The notes under the pieces are model-generated. The model saw only the letters and a list, made by a program, of their open reading frames with translations, did not search any database and was not told where the DNA came from. From the NCBI RefSeq assembly GCF_900101125.1, contig NZ_FNFL01000010.1:1-63917 (forward strand): DNA of 63,917 bases. Reading direction: 5' to 3'. How positions within the stretch are numbered: the stretch's first letter is position 1; each line of letters opens with the position of its first letter. This document shows, piece after piece, positions 30,073-39,747 of this stretch. A program made the translations under genes and the position numbers. The DNA comes from Sediminibacillus albus. GTDB lineage: Bacteria; Bacillota; Bacilli; Bacillales; Amphibacillaceae.

Positions 30073-30303
30073 ATGTCTATTGTTTATCATTGCAAGCATT
30101 GTAGAAATATCGTAGGCGAGCTTGACCAACAGATGATTGAAGCAGAAAAATTAGGTTTTGACACGCTTAATAATGAAGAAAAATCGGAAATGATCCAACA
30201 CCAAGCCAATGGGGATGTCCATGTGAAGACGATTTGTGAAAACTGTCAGGATTCTTTAGAACAGCATCCGCATTACCATGAACTCGATTTTTTCATTCAA
30301 TAG
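30073..30303 (+). CDS. fin: anti-sigma-F factor Fin
   Basis: A 76-aa protein (YabK) that binds sigma-F and core polymerase interface and helps the switch from sigma-F to sigma-G in the forespore. Two CxxC pairs, CKHC near the N-terminus and CENC near residue 60, probably bind zinc; MSIVYHCKHCRN and LGFDTLNNEEKSEMI match the family. Length equals the B. subtilis protein (76 aa). ATG 30073 has AAGGAGG upstream; the longer reading from 30025 has no site. Confidence 0.95.
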   Translation: MSIVYHCKHCRNIVGELDQQMIEAEKLGFDTLNNEEKSEMIQHQANGDVHVKTICENCQDSLEQHPHYHELDFFIQ

Positions 30304-30436
30304 AATAGACCTTTATTCTCTTTAAGGAAATAGTAAAGAAGGAAAAGCTTTGGTTGGCAGCCAAGGCATTTTTGTACTTATACCAATAATTTATAAAAGT
30401 ATAGCTTTAAAGGAAAGAATCCTAGGGGGAGGCACC

Positions 30437-33400
30437 ATGCAAGGAATAAAACATTATTTAAAATCACAGGATGATATAAAATCAATTCTTTCCGGGGTAG
30501 AAGCAGGATTGAAAGAACAGTTGGTTTCCGGGTTGACAGGTTCGGCAAGAAGCTTACTCGCTTCATTGATTAGCGAGTCTGTAAACAAACCAATTCTATT
30601 GGTGACTCACCAACTAATGCAGGCACAGCAGCTGTATGAAGATCTTATGGAAATATCGGACAAAGATAACGTTCATTTATACCCGGTAAATGAATTAATT
30701 GCTTCTGAAATTGCAATTGCCAGCCCAGAGTTAAAGAGTCAGCGTATAGATGCGCTGAATAAGTGGATGGCGAAAGATTCAGGAATTCTGATAGCGCCAG
30801 TAGCCGCATTAAAGCGGATTTTGCCGCCAGCATCTTATTGGACAAAATACCAGCTCGAATTTCGATTAGAAAAAGAAATTGATATAGACAAGTATTTATC
30901 TGCTTTGATTGAAATGGGTTATGAACGGGTGGATATGGTCTCAACACCGGGTGAGATCAGCCTTCGTGGCGGAATTATCGATTTATATCCTTTAACAGAA
31001 GCAAACCCAATACGGGTAGAATTATTTGATGATGAAGTAGATTCTATCCGCTATTTTGATGCAGAATCCCAGCGTTCTCTGGAAAAAATTGATAACGTGA
31101 CGATTGGTCCTGCGACAGAGCTGTTATTAACACCGTCAGATATAACATCAGGCGCCCGGATATTGGAAGAGGAACTTGCGAATTCCTTGCAAAAATTAAA
31201 AAAAACAGAAGATAAAGAGAAGCTGGCTGCTGTTGTCAATCATGATTTAGACCGGTTAAGGCAGCAAGAACGCTTTCAGGAAATGAATAAATATATCGGC
31301 TACTTTTACCAGGAGCCTGGTAGTTTGTTAGATTATCTTCCGGAGCATGGATTGGTTATTTTAGATGAGATGAGTCGTATCCAGGAGACAGCCAATCGCT
31401 TGGATGAAGAGGAAGCTGACTGGCATCATAGCCTGCTTGAAGGCAGCCAAATAGTCAGGAACATTTCTATTTCCTTTGATTGGCATCAGATATGGGCGAA
31501 AATGAAACAGCCACGCTTATATATGTCCGTATTCCTTCGGCATATACCAAACACGAATCCGCAAAATCTTGTTAATATGTCCTGTCGTGCCATGCAGCAA
31601 TTTCATGGACAAATGAACTTGTTAAAAAATGAAATCACCCGTTGGCAAAAAAATGATTTTTCAATTATCATTTTTGCCCCCAATGAACAGCGGGCTGAAA
31701 AAATTCAAGCGGTGCTCGCAGATTATGATATGGAAGCTAACAGGGGTCCTAGCAACATAGAACTCCCGGTAGCAAAACCGACAATCATTATCGATAATAT
31801 TAGCGGCGGGTTTGAATTGCCGATCCATAAAGTTGCCATCTTAACAGAAAGTGAACTATTTAAAAAACGAACAAGCAGACCTAAAAGAAAACAAAAAATC
31901 TCGAATGCAGAAAGAATTAAAAACTATCAAGAGTTGAAAGTGGGCGACTATGTTGTTCATGCCAACCACGGGATTGGCAGATACTTAGGTATTGAAACAC
32001 TTGAAGTAAACGGCTTGCATAAAGATTTTATGCTGCTTAAATATATGGGGGATGACAAGCTCTTTGTTCCCATCGATCAGATAGATTTGGTACAGAAATA
32101 TGTTGGGTCTGAAGGGAAAGAACCAAAGCTCTATAAGCTCGGCGGAAGTGAATGGAAGAAAGTGAAGAGCAAGGTTCAATCTTCTGTGGAGGATATTGCT
32201 GATGATTTGATTAAATTGTATGCAGAAAGAGAAGCGACTAAGGGACATGCTTTTTCAGAAGATACATTGATGCAGCGGGAGTTTGAAGACGCGTTTCCCT
32301 ATCAGGAGACAGAGGATCAATTACGGTGCATTGATGAAATTAAAAAGGATATGGAGAGGCCACAGCCGATGGATCGGCTGCTTTGCGGCGATGTTGGCTA
32401 CGGCAAGACAGAAGTAGCGATAAGAGCCGCATTTAAGGCGATTGCAGAAGGGAAGCAAGTAGCCATTTTAGTGCCGACTACCATCCTCGCGCAGCAGCAT
32501 TATGAAACAATTATGGAACGGTTCCAAGGCCATGCAGTCAATATTGGACTGCTTAGCCGATTCCGCACCAGAAAACAGCAAAAGGAAACACTCGATGGAT
32601 TGAAAAAAGGCTTGGTTGATATAGTGATTGGAACGCATCGTCTGTTATCCAAGGATGTAGAGTATAAAAGTATTGGCCTGCTTATTGTAGACGAAGAACA
32701 AAGGTTTGGAGTCAAGCATAAGGAGAAGATAAAACAATTGAAGACGAATGTGGATGTTTTGACGTTGACGGCGACCCCAATACCTCGAACACTGCATATG
32801 TCGATGCTCGGAGTGCGGGATTTATCTGTAATAGAAACACCGCCTGAAAATAGATTCCCCATTCAAACCTATGTATTGGAATATAATCCAGTCTTTTTAA
32901 GAGAAGCCATCGAGCGGGAAATGTCCCGTGGCGGACAAGTGTTTTTCTTGTATAACCGGGTGGAAAATATCGAGCGGATGGCAGAAGAAATTTCGGCCTT
33001 AGTAGATGATGCCCGGGTTGCATTCGCCCATGGCCAGATGAATGAGTCGGAGCTTGAAAATGTTATGTTTTCTTTTCTCGAAGGAGAGTTTGACGTATTA
33101 GTAAGTACGACCATTATCGAAACAGGGGTAGATATTCCGAATGTCAACACGTTAATTGTCTATGATGCAGATAAGATGGGCTTAAGCCAGCTATACCAGC
33201 TGCGCGGACGAGTAGGAAGATCCAATCGTGTCGCTTATTCCTATTTCACTTACCAGCCGGATAAAGTGTTGACAGAAGTAGCTGAAAAACGACTACAGGC
33301 AATTAAGGAATTTACGGAACTTGGTTCTGGCTTTAAAATAGCAATGCGTGACCTATCGATCCGGGGAGCAGGCAACCTGCTCGGGTCCCAGCAGCACGGC

Positions 33401-33961
33401 TTCATTGATTCCGTCGGTTTTGATATGTATTCCCAAATGCTTAAAGAGGCGATAGATGCCAAAAAAGCAGGAAAAACGATCGAAGAAGCGAAACCATTTG
33501 AAGTAGAGCTTGATTTAGATTTGGACGCGTACATCCCTGACAGTTATATCAACGATGAAAAACAAAAAATTGATATGTATAAACGGTTTCAGGCAATTAG
33601 CTCCCAAGAGGATATCTATGACTTGAAAGAAGAAATAATCGATCGTTTCGGTGATTATCCGATTGAGGTTGAAAATCTCTTCCATGTAGCCGGCATAAAA
33701 ATTAATGCCAGGCAACAACGTGTCGAAGCAGTCAGTGAAAAAAGAAATAAAATTGAAATTTTAGTAGAAGAAGATACCAGTCAGCACATTGATGGCGCCA
33801 AGCTGTTTGAGTTTGCGTCCAGTTACGGCCGGATGGTACAGCTCGGTACAGAAAACCGGAACCTGAAAATGGTACTGCAATGGGATAAACAAAATAAACT
33901 GCGCCGCTACGAAATCGTGGAAGAACTAATTCAAGGACTAAAACACACAAAAAGGGACTAA
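30437..33961 (+). CDS. mfd: transcription-repair coupling factor
   Basis: A 1174-aa ATP-dependent translocase that removes RNA polymerase stalled at DNA damage and recruits UvrA. From N to C: UvrB-like module (about 1-350), the polymerase-interacting domain with GDYVVHANHGIGRYLGIE near 503, the RecG-like motor with Walker A GDVGYGKTEVA near 649-660, the DEEQ box near 751 and TATPIPRTLHMSMLG, then REGTG-like TTIIETGVDIPNVNTL and QLYQLRGRVGRS, and the autoinhibitory C-terminal TRCF domain. GGGGGAGG precedes ATG 30437; the frame from 30350 is too long. B. subtilis Mfd has 1177 aa. Confidence 0.97.
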   Translation: MQGIKHYLKSQDDIKSILSGVEAGLKEQLVSGLTGSARSLLASLISESVNKPILLVTHQLMQAQQLYEDLMEISDKDNVHLYPVNELIASEIAIASPELKSQRIDALNKWMAKDSGILIAPVAALKRILPPASYWTKYQLEFRLEKEIDIDKYLSALIEMGYERVDMVSTPGEISLRGGIIDLYPLTEANPIRVELFDDEVDSIRYFDAESQRSLEKIDNVTIGPATELLLTPSDITSGARILEEELANSLQKLKKTEDKEKLAAVVNHDLDRLRQQERFQEMNKYIGYFYQEPGSLLDYLPEHGLVILDEMSRIQETANRLDEEEADWHHSLLEGSQIVRNISISFDWHQIWAKMKQPRLYMSVFLRHIPNTNPQNLVNMSCRAMQQFHGQMNLLKNEITRWQKNDFSIIIFAPNEQRAEKIQAVLADYDMEANRGPSNIELPVAKPTIIIDNISGGFELPIHKVAILTESELFKKRTSRPKRKQKISNAERIKNYQELKVGDYVVHANHGIGRYLGIETLEVNGLHKDFMLLKYMGDDKLFVPIDQIDLVQKYVGSEGKEPKLYKLGGSEWKKVKSKVQSSVEDIADDLIKLYAEREATKGHAFSEDTLMQREFEDAFPYQETEDQLRCIDEIKKDMERPQPMDRLLCGDVGYGKTEVAIRAAFKAIAEGKQVAILVPTTILAQQHYETIMERFQGHAVNIGLLSRFRTRKQQKETLDGLKKGLVDIVIGTHRLLSKDVEYKSIGLLIVDEEQRFGVKHKEKIKQLKTNVDVLTLTATPIPRTLHMSMLGVRDLSVIETPPENRFPIQTYVLEYNPVFLREAIEREMSRGGQVFFLYNRVENIERMAEEISALVDDARVAFAHGQMNESELENVMFSFLEGEFDVLVSTTIIETGVDIPNVNTLIVYDADKMGLSQLYQLRGRVGRSNRVAYSYFTYQPDKVLTEVAEKRLQAIKEFTELGSGFKIAMRDLSIRGAGNLLGSQQHGFIDSVGFDMYSQMLKEAIDAKKAGKTIEEAKPFEVELDLDLDAYIPDSYINDEKQKIDMYKRFQAISSQEDIYDLKEEIIDRFGDYPIEVENLFHVAGIKINARQQRVEAVSEKRNKIEILVEEDTSQHIDGAKLFEFASSYGRMVQLGTENRNLKMVLQWDKQNKLRRYEIVEELIQGLKHTKRD

Positions 33962-34111
33962 GAAAAGCGGTACGGCCGAGTAAAGAAAGGCACCCTAATT
34001 TCGCTGCGTTCTTTGGAAAGGCGAGAGCGGTAGCGGCGTCTCCACCACATTTATGCTTACTTGTTTACTTGTCTTTTGATTCCTTTTATTCAGCTAAATT
34101 TAGCTTATTTA

Positions 34112-34141
34112 TGTATAGTTCTACCAACGTGAATCATACTA
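34112..34141 (+). promoter_or_regulatory. sigma-G promoter of spoVT
   Basis: TGTATA and a perfect CATACTA are 17 nt apart. This fits sigma-G (TGAATA-N17-CATACTA), the known sigma factor for spoVT. The leader is about 80 nt. Confidence 0.82.
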
Positions 34142-34227
34142 AAGCCACAACTGGTTATTTCTGCTTAAAGATAAGGATGGTGGAAATACAGCCAGAATGA
34201 TCATCAAAGAAAGTGAGGCTACACAGA

Positions 34228-34761
34228 ATGAAAGCAACAGGAATTGTGCGTCGAATTGATGATTTAGGCAGAGTGGTGATTCCTAAAGAAATTAGAAGAA
34301 CATTAAGGATTAGAGAAGGGGATCCACTAGAAATTTTTGTGGATAGAGATGGAGAAGTCATTTTGAAAAAATACTCCCCGATAAGTGAGTTAGGTGACTT
34401 TGCTAAGGAATATGCAGATGCCTTGTTTGATTCTCTGGGGTCCCCTGTACTTATATGTGATCGTGACGAATTCATAGCTATTTCTGGAGAGTCGAAAAAG
34501 GAATATTTAGGAAAAAACATCGGTTCCCAAATGGAAAAAGCTATGGATGAACGAACTCTTGTAACAGATAAGGATGCCACAATTGAATTAGTAGAGGGAA
34601 GAGAAGAAAAAATTGCTTCCTTTGCACTCAGCCCAATTATTGCTAATGGAGATCCTATTGGATGTGTAATGATTATATCTAAGACCAATGACGAATTGGG
34701 TCCAGTAGAGCAAAAAGCTGTTGAGACCGCCGCCAGCTTCCTTGCCAGGCAAATGGAGTAA
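34228..34761 (+). CDS. spoVT: stage V sporulation protein T
   Basis: A 177-aa forespore transcription regulator that tunes sigma-G genes. Residues 1-50 are an AbrB-like swapped-hairpin DNA-binding domain (MKATGIVRRIDDLGRVVIP, EIRRTLRIREGDPLEIF), nearly the same as in AbrB of this window; the rest is a GAF domain (about 56-177). Start at ATG 34228 with GTGAGG upstream; the five extra residues of the longer frame are not supported. B. subtilis SpoVT has 178 aa. Confidence 0.97.
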   Translation: MKATGIVRRIDDLGRVVIPKEIRRTLRIREGDPLEIFVDRDGEVILKKYSPISELGDFAKEYADALFDSLGSPVLICDRDEFIAISGESKKEYLGKNIGSQMEKAMDERTLVTDKDATIELVEGREEKIASFALSPIIANGDPIGCVMIISKTNDELGPVEQKAVETAASFLARQME

Positions 34762-34787
34762 TTGATGATTTGGTGGTAATTTATCGA

Positions 34788-34841
34788 AAAAGGACTTGGC
34801 CAAAGAGCATTTAAATGCTTCTTAACGCCAGTCCTTTTTAT
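34788..34841 (+). terminator. spoVT terminator
   Basis: AAAAGGACTTGGC pairs with GCCAGTCCTTTT, with an additional inner hairpin GAGCATTT/AAATGCTT; the outer stem is followed by a T-run. Confidence 0.8.
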
Positions 34842-34966
34842 TTGTCGTCCTTTTGTTTAGCCATCGATTATCTCATGTTCAGGAACATTCGCTTGTAAAA
34901 ACTCAGGCAGGGCTTTACGATGGGTAAAAGAGAAGCGTATTGCGGGAATACCAGGGAGAGGAATAT

Positions 34967-35803
34967 ATGGAACAGCTTATCATTGATAAAGTGTTGAATA
35001 ATAATGTAGTGATCGGAGAACACGAGACCTACAAAGAAGTTGTTTTAATCGGAAAAGGGATTGGTTTTAACAGAAAGCAAGGGGATAAAATATCAATCGA
35101 CAAAGCAGATAAGACGTTCTTGCTCAAGGATGAAAAGGAGAAGGAACAGTATGTCAATCTGCTCCCTTATATTGACAAGGAGCTCCTTGAATTTATAAAT
35201 GACATTCTTCTGTTTATCGAGGAGAGAATGGGGAAACAATTAAACGAGCATATTCATGTGGCATTGACCGACCATATAGCCTTTGCGATTAACCGGGCTA
35301 AAAAAGATATGCATTTTTCCAACCCGTTCCTGTTTGAAATAGAGGCTCTTTATCCAAAGGAATACCAAGTCGCCGTAGAAGTAATCACCAAGGTAGAGGA
35401 AAGAATGGGTGTAGCATTTCCTCCGGGTGAAGTAGGTTTTGTCGCATTGCATATTCACAGTGCAGTCACTGATAAAACGCTTCGTGATATTAACCAATAC
35501 CATCAATTGATTGCTACCATGATCGAATTGATCGAAGAAAATTTAAAGATTCGTTTGCACAAGCAGGACGTCAATTATTTCCGGCTCATTCAGCACTTGC
35601 ACAGAGCTATCGACCGTGCCCATAAAGGGGAAACGCTCGGCAAAGAAAAAAGACTTGCTGAAATGTTGAAAAAAGAATATCCGGTGTGCTATAATCTTGC
35701 TTGGAAGTTAGTCAAAGTCATGCAACAACAATTACATCAATCGGTGGATGAGTCGGAAGTGCTCTATCTGACGATTCATTTACAACGTTTAACCACATCT
35801 TAA
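34967..35803 (+). CDS. glcT: transcription antiterminator GlcT
   Basis: A 278-aa BglG-family RNA-binding antiterminator for ptsG. Residues 1-60 form the CAT RNA-binding domain (VLNNNVVIG, EVVLIGKGIGFNRKQGD), followed by PRD1 (about 70-170; HIHVALTDH and ALHIHSA hold the regulatory histidines) and PRD2 (about 180-278; LIQHLHRAIDRAHKG and YLTIHLQRL). Phosphorylation by HPr and the glucose permease sets its activity. ATG 34967 follows GGGAGAGG. Its target RNA element lies directly downstream. In B. subtilis glcT-ptsG is elsewhere on the chromosome. Confidence 0.94.
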   Translation: MEQLIIDKVLNNNVVIGEHETYKEVVLIGKGIGFNRKQGDKISIDKADKTFLLKDEKEKEQYVNLLPYIDKELLEFINDILLFIEERMGKQLNEHIHVALTDHIAFAINRAKKDMHFSNPFLFEIEALYPKEYQVAVEVITKVEERMGVAFPPGEVGFVALHIHSAVTDKTLRDINQYHQLIATMIELIEENLKIRLHKQDVNYFRLIQHLHRAIDRAHKGETLGKEKRLAEMLKKEYPVCYNLAWKLVKVMQQQLHQSVDESEVLYLTIHLQRLTTS

Positions 35804-35809
35804 CTAATA

Positions 35810-35916
35810 CGTGTTACTGATACGATCAGGCATGAGTATGAAAAGATATTCGGGTTACTATAAAGGATAAGTGTATCCTTTATGACCTGAGTCTTGAATG
35901 CTCATGCTTTTTTTAT
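35810..35916 (+). promoter_or_regulatory. ptsG leader: GlcT-binding RAT element overlapping a terminator
   Basis: CGTGTTACTGATACGATCAGGCATGAG contains the RAT antiterminator: an imperfect palindrome that agrees base for base, apart from one position, with the B. subtilis ptsG RAT as I recall it (written in two parts here: GTGTTACTGATACG, ATCAGGCATGAG). The GCATGAG at its end also pairs with CTCATGC at 35901-35907, which is followed by a T-run; between them are a TCGGGT/ACCTGA stem and a TAAAGGATA/TATCCTTTA stem. So the two structures exclude each other, and GlcT binding should allow ptsG transcription. Confidence 0.9.
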
Positions 35917-35924
35917 TGTTAAGA

Positions 35925-35938
35925 TGAAAACGTTTTAT
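35925..35938 (+). promoter_or_regulatory. candidate CcpA cre site
   Basis: TGAAAACGTTTTAT matches the cre consensus TGWAARCGYTWWCA at 12 of 14 positions. It lies between the leader terminator and the ptsG start, where CcpA would act as a roadblock if it binds. Confidence 0.4.
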
Positions 35939-35989
35939 GGTGTAAGGAGATTAGCAAACTTTCATATCACTAATTTTAGGAGGAAGAAC

Positions 35990-38029
35990 ATGTTTAAAAA
36001 TGCTTTTGGTACTTTACAAAAAGTCGGTAAAGCTTTAATGCTTCCGGTCGCCTTATTGCCGGCGGCTGGTATATTACTTGCATTCGGTACTAGTTTTGCC
36101 CAGGATACGTTTGTACAAAAGTTCCCTTTCTTCGGGACTCCGTGGGTACAACAGATTTTAGCTGTCATGGCCGAAGCGGGCGGGGTTATTTTTGATAACC
36201 TGCCATTGCTCTTTGCTGTCGGTGTTGCCATCGGGCTAGCCGGTGGGGATGGGGTAGCTGGACTAGCTGCAATTATTGGCTACTTAATTATGAATGTGAC
36301 GATGGGTGTATTTGGAAATGTTACGCCACAGATGGCGGAGGATAATCCAGGATATGCCATGGTGCTGGGAAATCCAACGCTGCAAACAGGTGTGTTCGGC
36401 GGGATTATCGTTGGCTTACTAGCATCTTATATGTATAGGAAATTTTTCGATATTCAGCTTCCGCAATTTTTAGGTTTCTTCGCTGGTAAGCGGTTTGTGC
36501 CGATTATCACTGCATTTTCTGCGTTAATTTTAGGTATTATCATGTTGTTTATCTGGCCGTATGCGCAAAATGGTTTAAATGCTTTATCCCATTTTATGTT
36601 GGAAACAAACCGAACGCTTTCTACTTTTGTGTTCGGAGTGATTGAGCGTGCCTTAATCCCATTCGGTTTGCACCATATTTTCTATTCTCCGTTTTGGTTT
36701 GAATTTGGTTCGTATACAAATGCAGCGGGGGAAATTGTCCGTGGTGACCAGACTATCTTCTTTGCCCAATTGAAGGATGGCGTTGAGTTTACAGCAGGAA
36801 CGTTCATGGTAGGTAAATTTCCGTTCATGATGTTCGGGCTTCCGGCAGCTGCTTTGGCAATTTACCATACAGCCAAGCCTGGACGGAAAAAAGTCGTGGC
36901 CGGCATTATGGGATCGGCAGCACTTACTTCATTCCTGACGGGTATTACAGAGCCTTTAGAGTTCTCATTTTTATTCGTAGCTCCCGTGTTATTCGGTATC
37001 CATACTATCTTTGCTGGTTTGTCCTTTATGACCATGCACCTTTTGGATGTAAAGATTGGTATGACATTTTCAGGCGGGCTGATTGACTTCCTGCTGTTTG
37101 GTGTTATGCAGAACCGGACAGCCTGGTGGTGGGTCATCATCGTCGGTCTAGTTCTTGCAGTCATTTATTACTTTGGATTCCGCTGGGCGATTCTTAAGTT
37201 CAACCTGGCGACTCCAGGACGGGAAGATGAGGCCGCTGACGAAGATAATGGTGAAGAAATTGGCGACCTTCCTTATGAAATCCTGTCTGCGATGGGCGGA
37301 AAAGAAAACATTACTCATTTAGATGCTTGTATCACCCGATTACGAGTAAGTGTCGATGATAAAAATGAAGTAGATAAAAACCGCCTGAAAAAATTAGGCG
37401 CTTCTGGGGTGATGGAGGTAGGAAATAATATTCAAGCAATATTTGGACCAGTGTCAGACAGTCTTCGCGGCCAAATGCAGGATATTATCGACGGAAAAAC
37501 TCCTAGATCTAAGGAAGACGTTTCTCAAATTATCGACAAGGCAAAAGACGGGGAAGAAGCTCCAGTGGATTTGGGCAATTTGGAATTCACTAGTCCGTTA
37601 TCCGGTGAAATTCTACCGATTACGGAAGTTCCTGATCAAGTATTTTCCGAAAAGATGATGGGCGATGGCTTTGCGATTAAACCAACTGACGGAAAAATCG
37701 TTTCACCTATCAATGGTAAAGTATTGAATGTCTTTCCTACAAAGCATGCAATCGGCCTGCAGGCAGACAATGGGACAGAAATTTTGCTCCACATCGGCAT
37801 TGATACAGTGAAATTAAAAGGTGAAGGCTTTGATGCCAAAGTACAAGAGGGTGACCTTGTGGAGCAAGGGCAGATCTTAATGGAAGCAGATTTTGATTAC
37901 ATTGCTGAAAATGCTGCTTCAACTGTAACCCCAATAGTATTCACCAACCTGGAGGAAGGCCAGGAGGTATCTGTTAAAGCTTCTGGAACAGTCCAATCGA
38001 ACGAGAAAGATATCATTACTATTCAATAA
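35990..38029 (+). CDS. ptsG: glucose-specific PTS permease EIICBA
   Basis: A 679-aa membrane protein that takes up and phosphorylates glucose. EIIC (about 1-400) has around 10 hydrophobic segments and the GITEPLEF substrate motif; EIIB (about 420-510) has the phosphorylated cysteine in [11 protein letters not shown] near 447; EIIA (about 530-679) has [10 protein letters not shown] and the active histidine in LLHIGIDTV near 601. AGGAGG precedes ATG 35990; the longer reading from 35894 runs through the RAT terminator and is not valid. B. subtilis PtsG has 699 aa with the same domain order. Confidence 0.95.
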   Translation: MFKNAFGTLQKVGKALMLPVALLPAAGILLAFGTSFAQDTFVQKFPFFGTPWVQQILAVMAEAGGVIFDNLPLLFAVGVAIGLAGGDGVAGLAAIIGYLIMNVTMGVFGNVTPQMAEDNPGYAMVLGNPTLQTGVFGGIIVGLLASYMYRKFFDIQLPQFLGFFAGKRFVPIITAFSALILGIIMLFIWPYAQNGLNALSHFMLETNRTLSTFVFGVIERALIPFGLHHIFYSPFWFEFGSYTNAAGEIVRGDQTIFFAQLKDGVEFTAGTFMVGKFPFMMFGLPAAALAIYHTAKPGRKKVVAGIMGSAALTSFLTGITEPLEFSFLFVAPVLFGIHTIFAGLSFMTMHLLDVKIGMTFSGGLIDFLLFGVMQNRTAWWWVIIVGLVLAVIYYFGFRWAILKFNLATPGREDEAADEDNGEEIGDLPYEILSAMGGKENITHLDACITRLRVSVDDKNEVDKNRLKKLGASGVMEVGNNIQAIFGPVSDSLRGQMQDIIDGKTPRSKEDVSQIIDKAKDGEEAPVDLGNLEFTSPLSGEILPITEVPDQVFSEKMMGDGFAIKPTDGKIVSPINGKVLNVFPTKHAIGLQADNGTEILLHIGIDTVKLKGEGFDAKVQEGDLVEQGQILMEADFDYIAENAASTVTPIVFTNLEEGQEVSVKASGTVQSNEKDIITIQ

Positions 38030-38043
38030 AGAGAATAACTGTA

Positions 38044-38083
38044 AGCTCCGTTTTGTTCCCTGAGAACAGGCGGGGCTTTTTTT
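38044..38083 (+). terminator. ptsG terminator
   Basis: AGCTCCG pairs with CGGGGCT, extended by TTGTTC/GAACA, and is followed by seven Ts, 14 nt after the ptsG stop. Confidence 0.88.
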
Positions 38084-38093
38084 ATAAGCACTA

Positions 38094-38102
38094 TGCTATA
38101 AT
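38094..38102 (+). promoter_or_regulatory. candidate extended -10 promoter of yabM
   Basis: TGCTATAAT is a perfect extended -10 element shortly after the ptsG terminator. No good -35 is visible. It is about 55 nt before yabM. Confidence 0.5.
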
Positions 38103-38159
38103 AACAAGGAATTTCCGTTTAAAATCGAATGATGATATTGATATAGAAAGGCGTTAAGA

Positions 38160-39746
38160 ATGGAAGAAGAACAACAAACAAAGCAATTGTTTAAAGGTGC
38201 TCTTCTGCTGACGATGGCAGGCTTGATTAGTAAAGTCTTAAGTGCAGGGTATCGTATTCCGTTACAAAATATAACAGGCGATGCGGGTTTTTACATATAC
38301 CAGCAGATTTATCCCTTCCTGGGTATAGCGCTAATGCTGTCTCTCTATGGATTTCCAGCAGCGATTTCCAAGCTTGTCGCAGAGGAACGCAAACAAGGAA
38401 AGAAACTATCTATTGGCTCTTTTTACTTACCAGTGTTTATTTTGCTAATCATAATTAATGTCATCTTGTTTTTGATTCTTTATTTAAGTGCAGGGACAAT
38501 TGCCGAGTGGATGGGCGATGCAAGGCTGGCTGCCTCACTGCATGCTGCCTCATTTACCTTCTTAGTAGTACCATTCAGCTCAGCTTTCCGCGGGTTGTTT
38601 CAAGGGTTAAATGATATGAAGCCGACTGCCGTTTCGCAAATAGTGGAACAATTAGTCAGAGTAAGTATCATTTTGGCTTCAGCATTTATCCTGGTGGAGC
38701 AAGGCGGTAATATTTATGAAATAGGAACCGGAGCTGGACTAGCATCTTTGCTTGGGATTAGTGCTTCCTCTTTGATTTTGTTAATTATCTGGGTGAAACG
38801 CAAACCCTGGCACCAAAACAAGTACGTTATCAGTTGGAAGTATTACTTCGAAACAATTTTCCTTTATGGGTTTATTATTTGTTTAAATTACATGATGCTA
38901 TTATTGGTTCAATTTGCGGATGCTTTTACACTAATGCCAAATTTAGTCGAGTTTGGGGTAACTAAACAGGACGCAATAATTTGGAAGGGAGTTTTCGATA
39001 GAGGACAGCCCTTGGTTCAACTTGGAACAGTTCTCGGCTCGTCCGTGGCACTAGCTTTAGTTCCGACGGTTACCAGACAAAGAATGGATAAAAACCGTGA
39101 TCAATTAAAAGTACATGTCAAGAGCGCCTGGAAGTTTAGTTTGTTTTTTTCATCAGGTGCAGCTGCCGGGCTGATAGCGATTCTCCCTTATGCGAATGTT
39201 TTATTATTTGAAAACAGTTCAGGAACCGCTAGTCTGCAAATCCTGGCCCTGACCATCCTGTTTGCATCCTTGGCTATGACGGTTGCCTCAATCTTACAGG
39301 GGTTGGGATATATTCGAGTAACAGCTGTTATTGTCCTTTTAGGCTTAGCGTGTAAGTGGCTGTTAAATGAATGGCTTGTTCCTATATGGGGAATATCAGG
39401 CAGCGCCGCTGCTACTGTTTTTAGTGTACTGATCATTTTATTAATAAATGTTTGGCAGCTAAAACGGCTGCTGCCCGAATTAAAGTTGATGTTATTTAAT
39501 TGGCGATCATTGATTTTTTCTTTAGCCGGCATGCTAATATTGCTGGGGGTTATGGACAATACCTTAGGAAGCACACTAAGGGTGAATGCCAGAACTGACT
39601 ACGCGGCTTATACCGTGCTCGCTTGTCTAGCCGGAGGAGTAGTTTATACAGCTTTGTTTGTCAGATTAAATGGATTTACTAATGAAGAACTGAGGTCTTT
39701 TCCGCTGGGAGAACTTTTGGTCCGCTTTAACAAAGGAGGAAGTTAG
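38160..39746 (+). CDS. yabM: MurJ/SpoVB-like polysaccharide flippase YabM
   Basis: A 528-aa integral membrane protein of the polysaccharide transporter (MVF) group with about 14 hydrophobic segments. Members flip lipid-linked sugars such as lipid II; B. subtilis YabM (532 aa) is related to SpoVB and is not the main lipid II flippase. The N-terminal KGALLLTMAGLISKVLSAGYRIPLQN region by segments, the SAFRGLFQGLNDMKPTAVSQIVEQ part and the many Gly/Ser kinks agree with the family. It is followed by yabN with no gap. Confidence 0.9.
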   Translation: MEEEQQTKQLFKGALLLTMAGLISKVLSAGYRIPLQNITGDAGFYIYQQIYPFLGIALMLSLYGFPAAISKLVAEERKQGKKLSIGSFYLPVFILLIIINVILFLILYLSAGTIAEWMGDARLAASLHAASFTFLVVPFSSAFRGLFQGLNDMKPTAVSQIVEQLVRVSIILASAFILVEQGGNIYEIGTGAGLASLLGISASSLILLIIWVKRKPWHQNKYVISWKYYFETIFLYGFIICLNYMMLLLVQFADAFTLMPNLVEFGVTKQDAIIWKGVFDRGQPLVQLGTVLGSSVALALVPTVTRQRMDKNRDQLKVHVKSAWKFSLFFSSGAAAGLIAILPYANVLLFENSSGTASLQILALTILFASLAMTVASILQGLGYIRVTAVIVLLGLACKWLLNEWLVPIWGISGSAAATVFSVLIILLINVWQLKRLLPELKLMLFNWRSLIFSLAGMLILLGVMDNTLGSTLRVNARTDYAAYTVLACLAGGVVYTALFVRLNGFTNEELRSFPLGELLVRFNKGGS

Positions 39747-39747
39747 T

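Noticed and set aside
36862-37164. Minus-strand ORFs inside ptsG
   Set aside because: Shadows of the ptsG reading frame; no ribosome binding site or recognisable domain.
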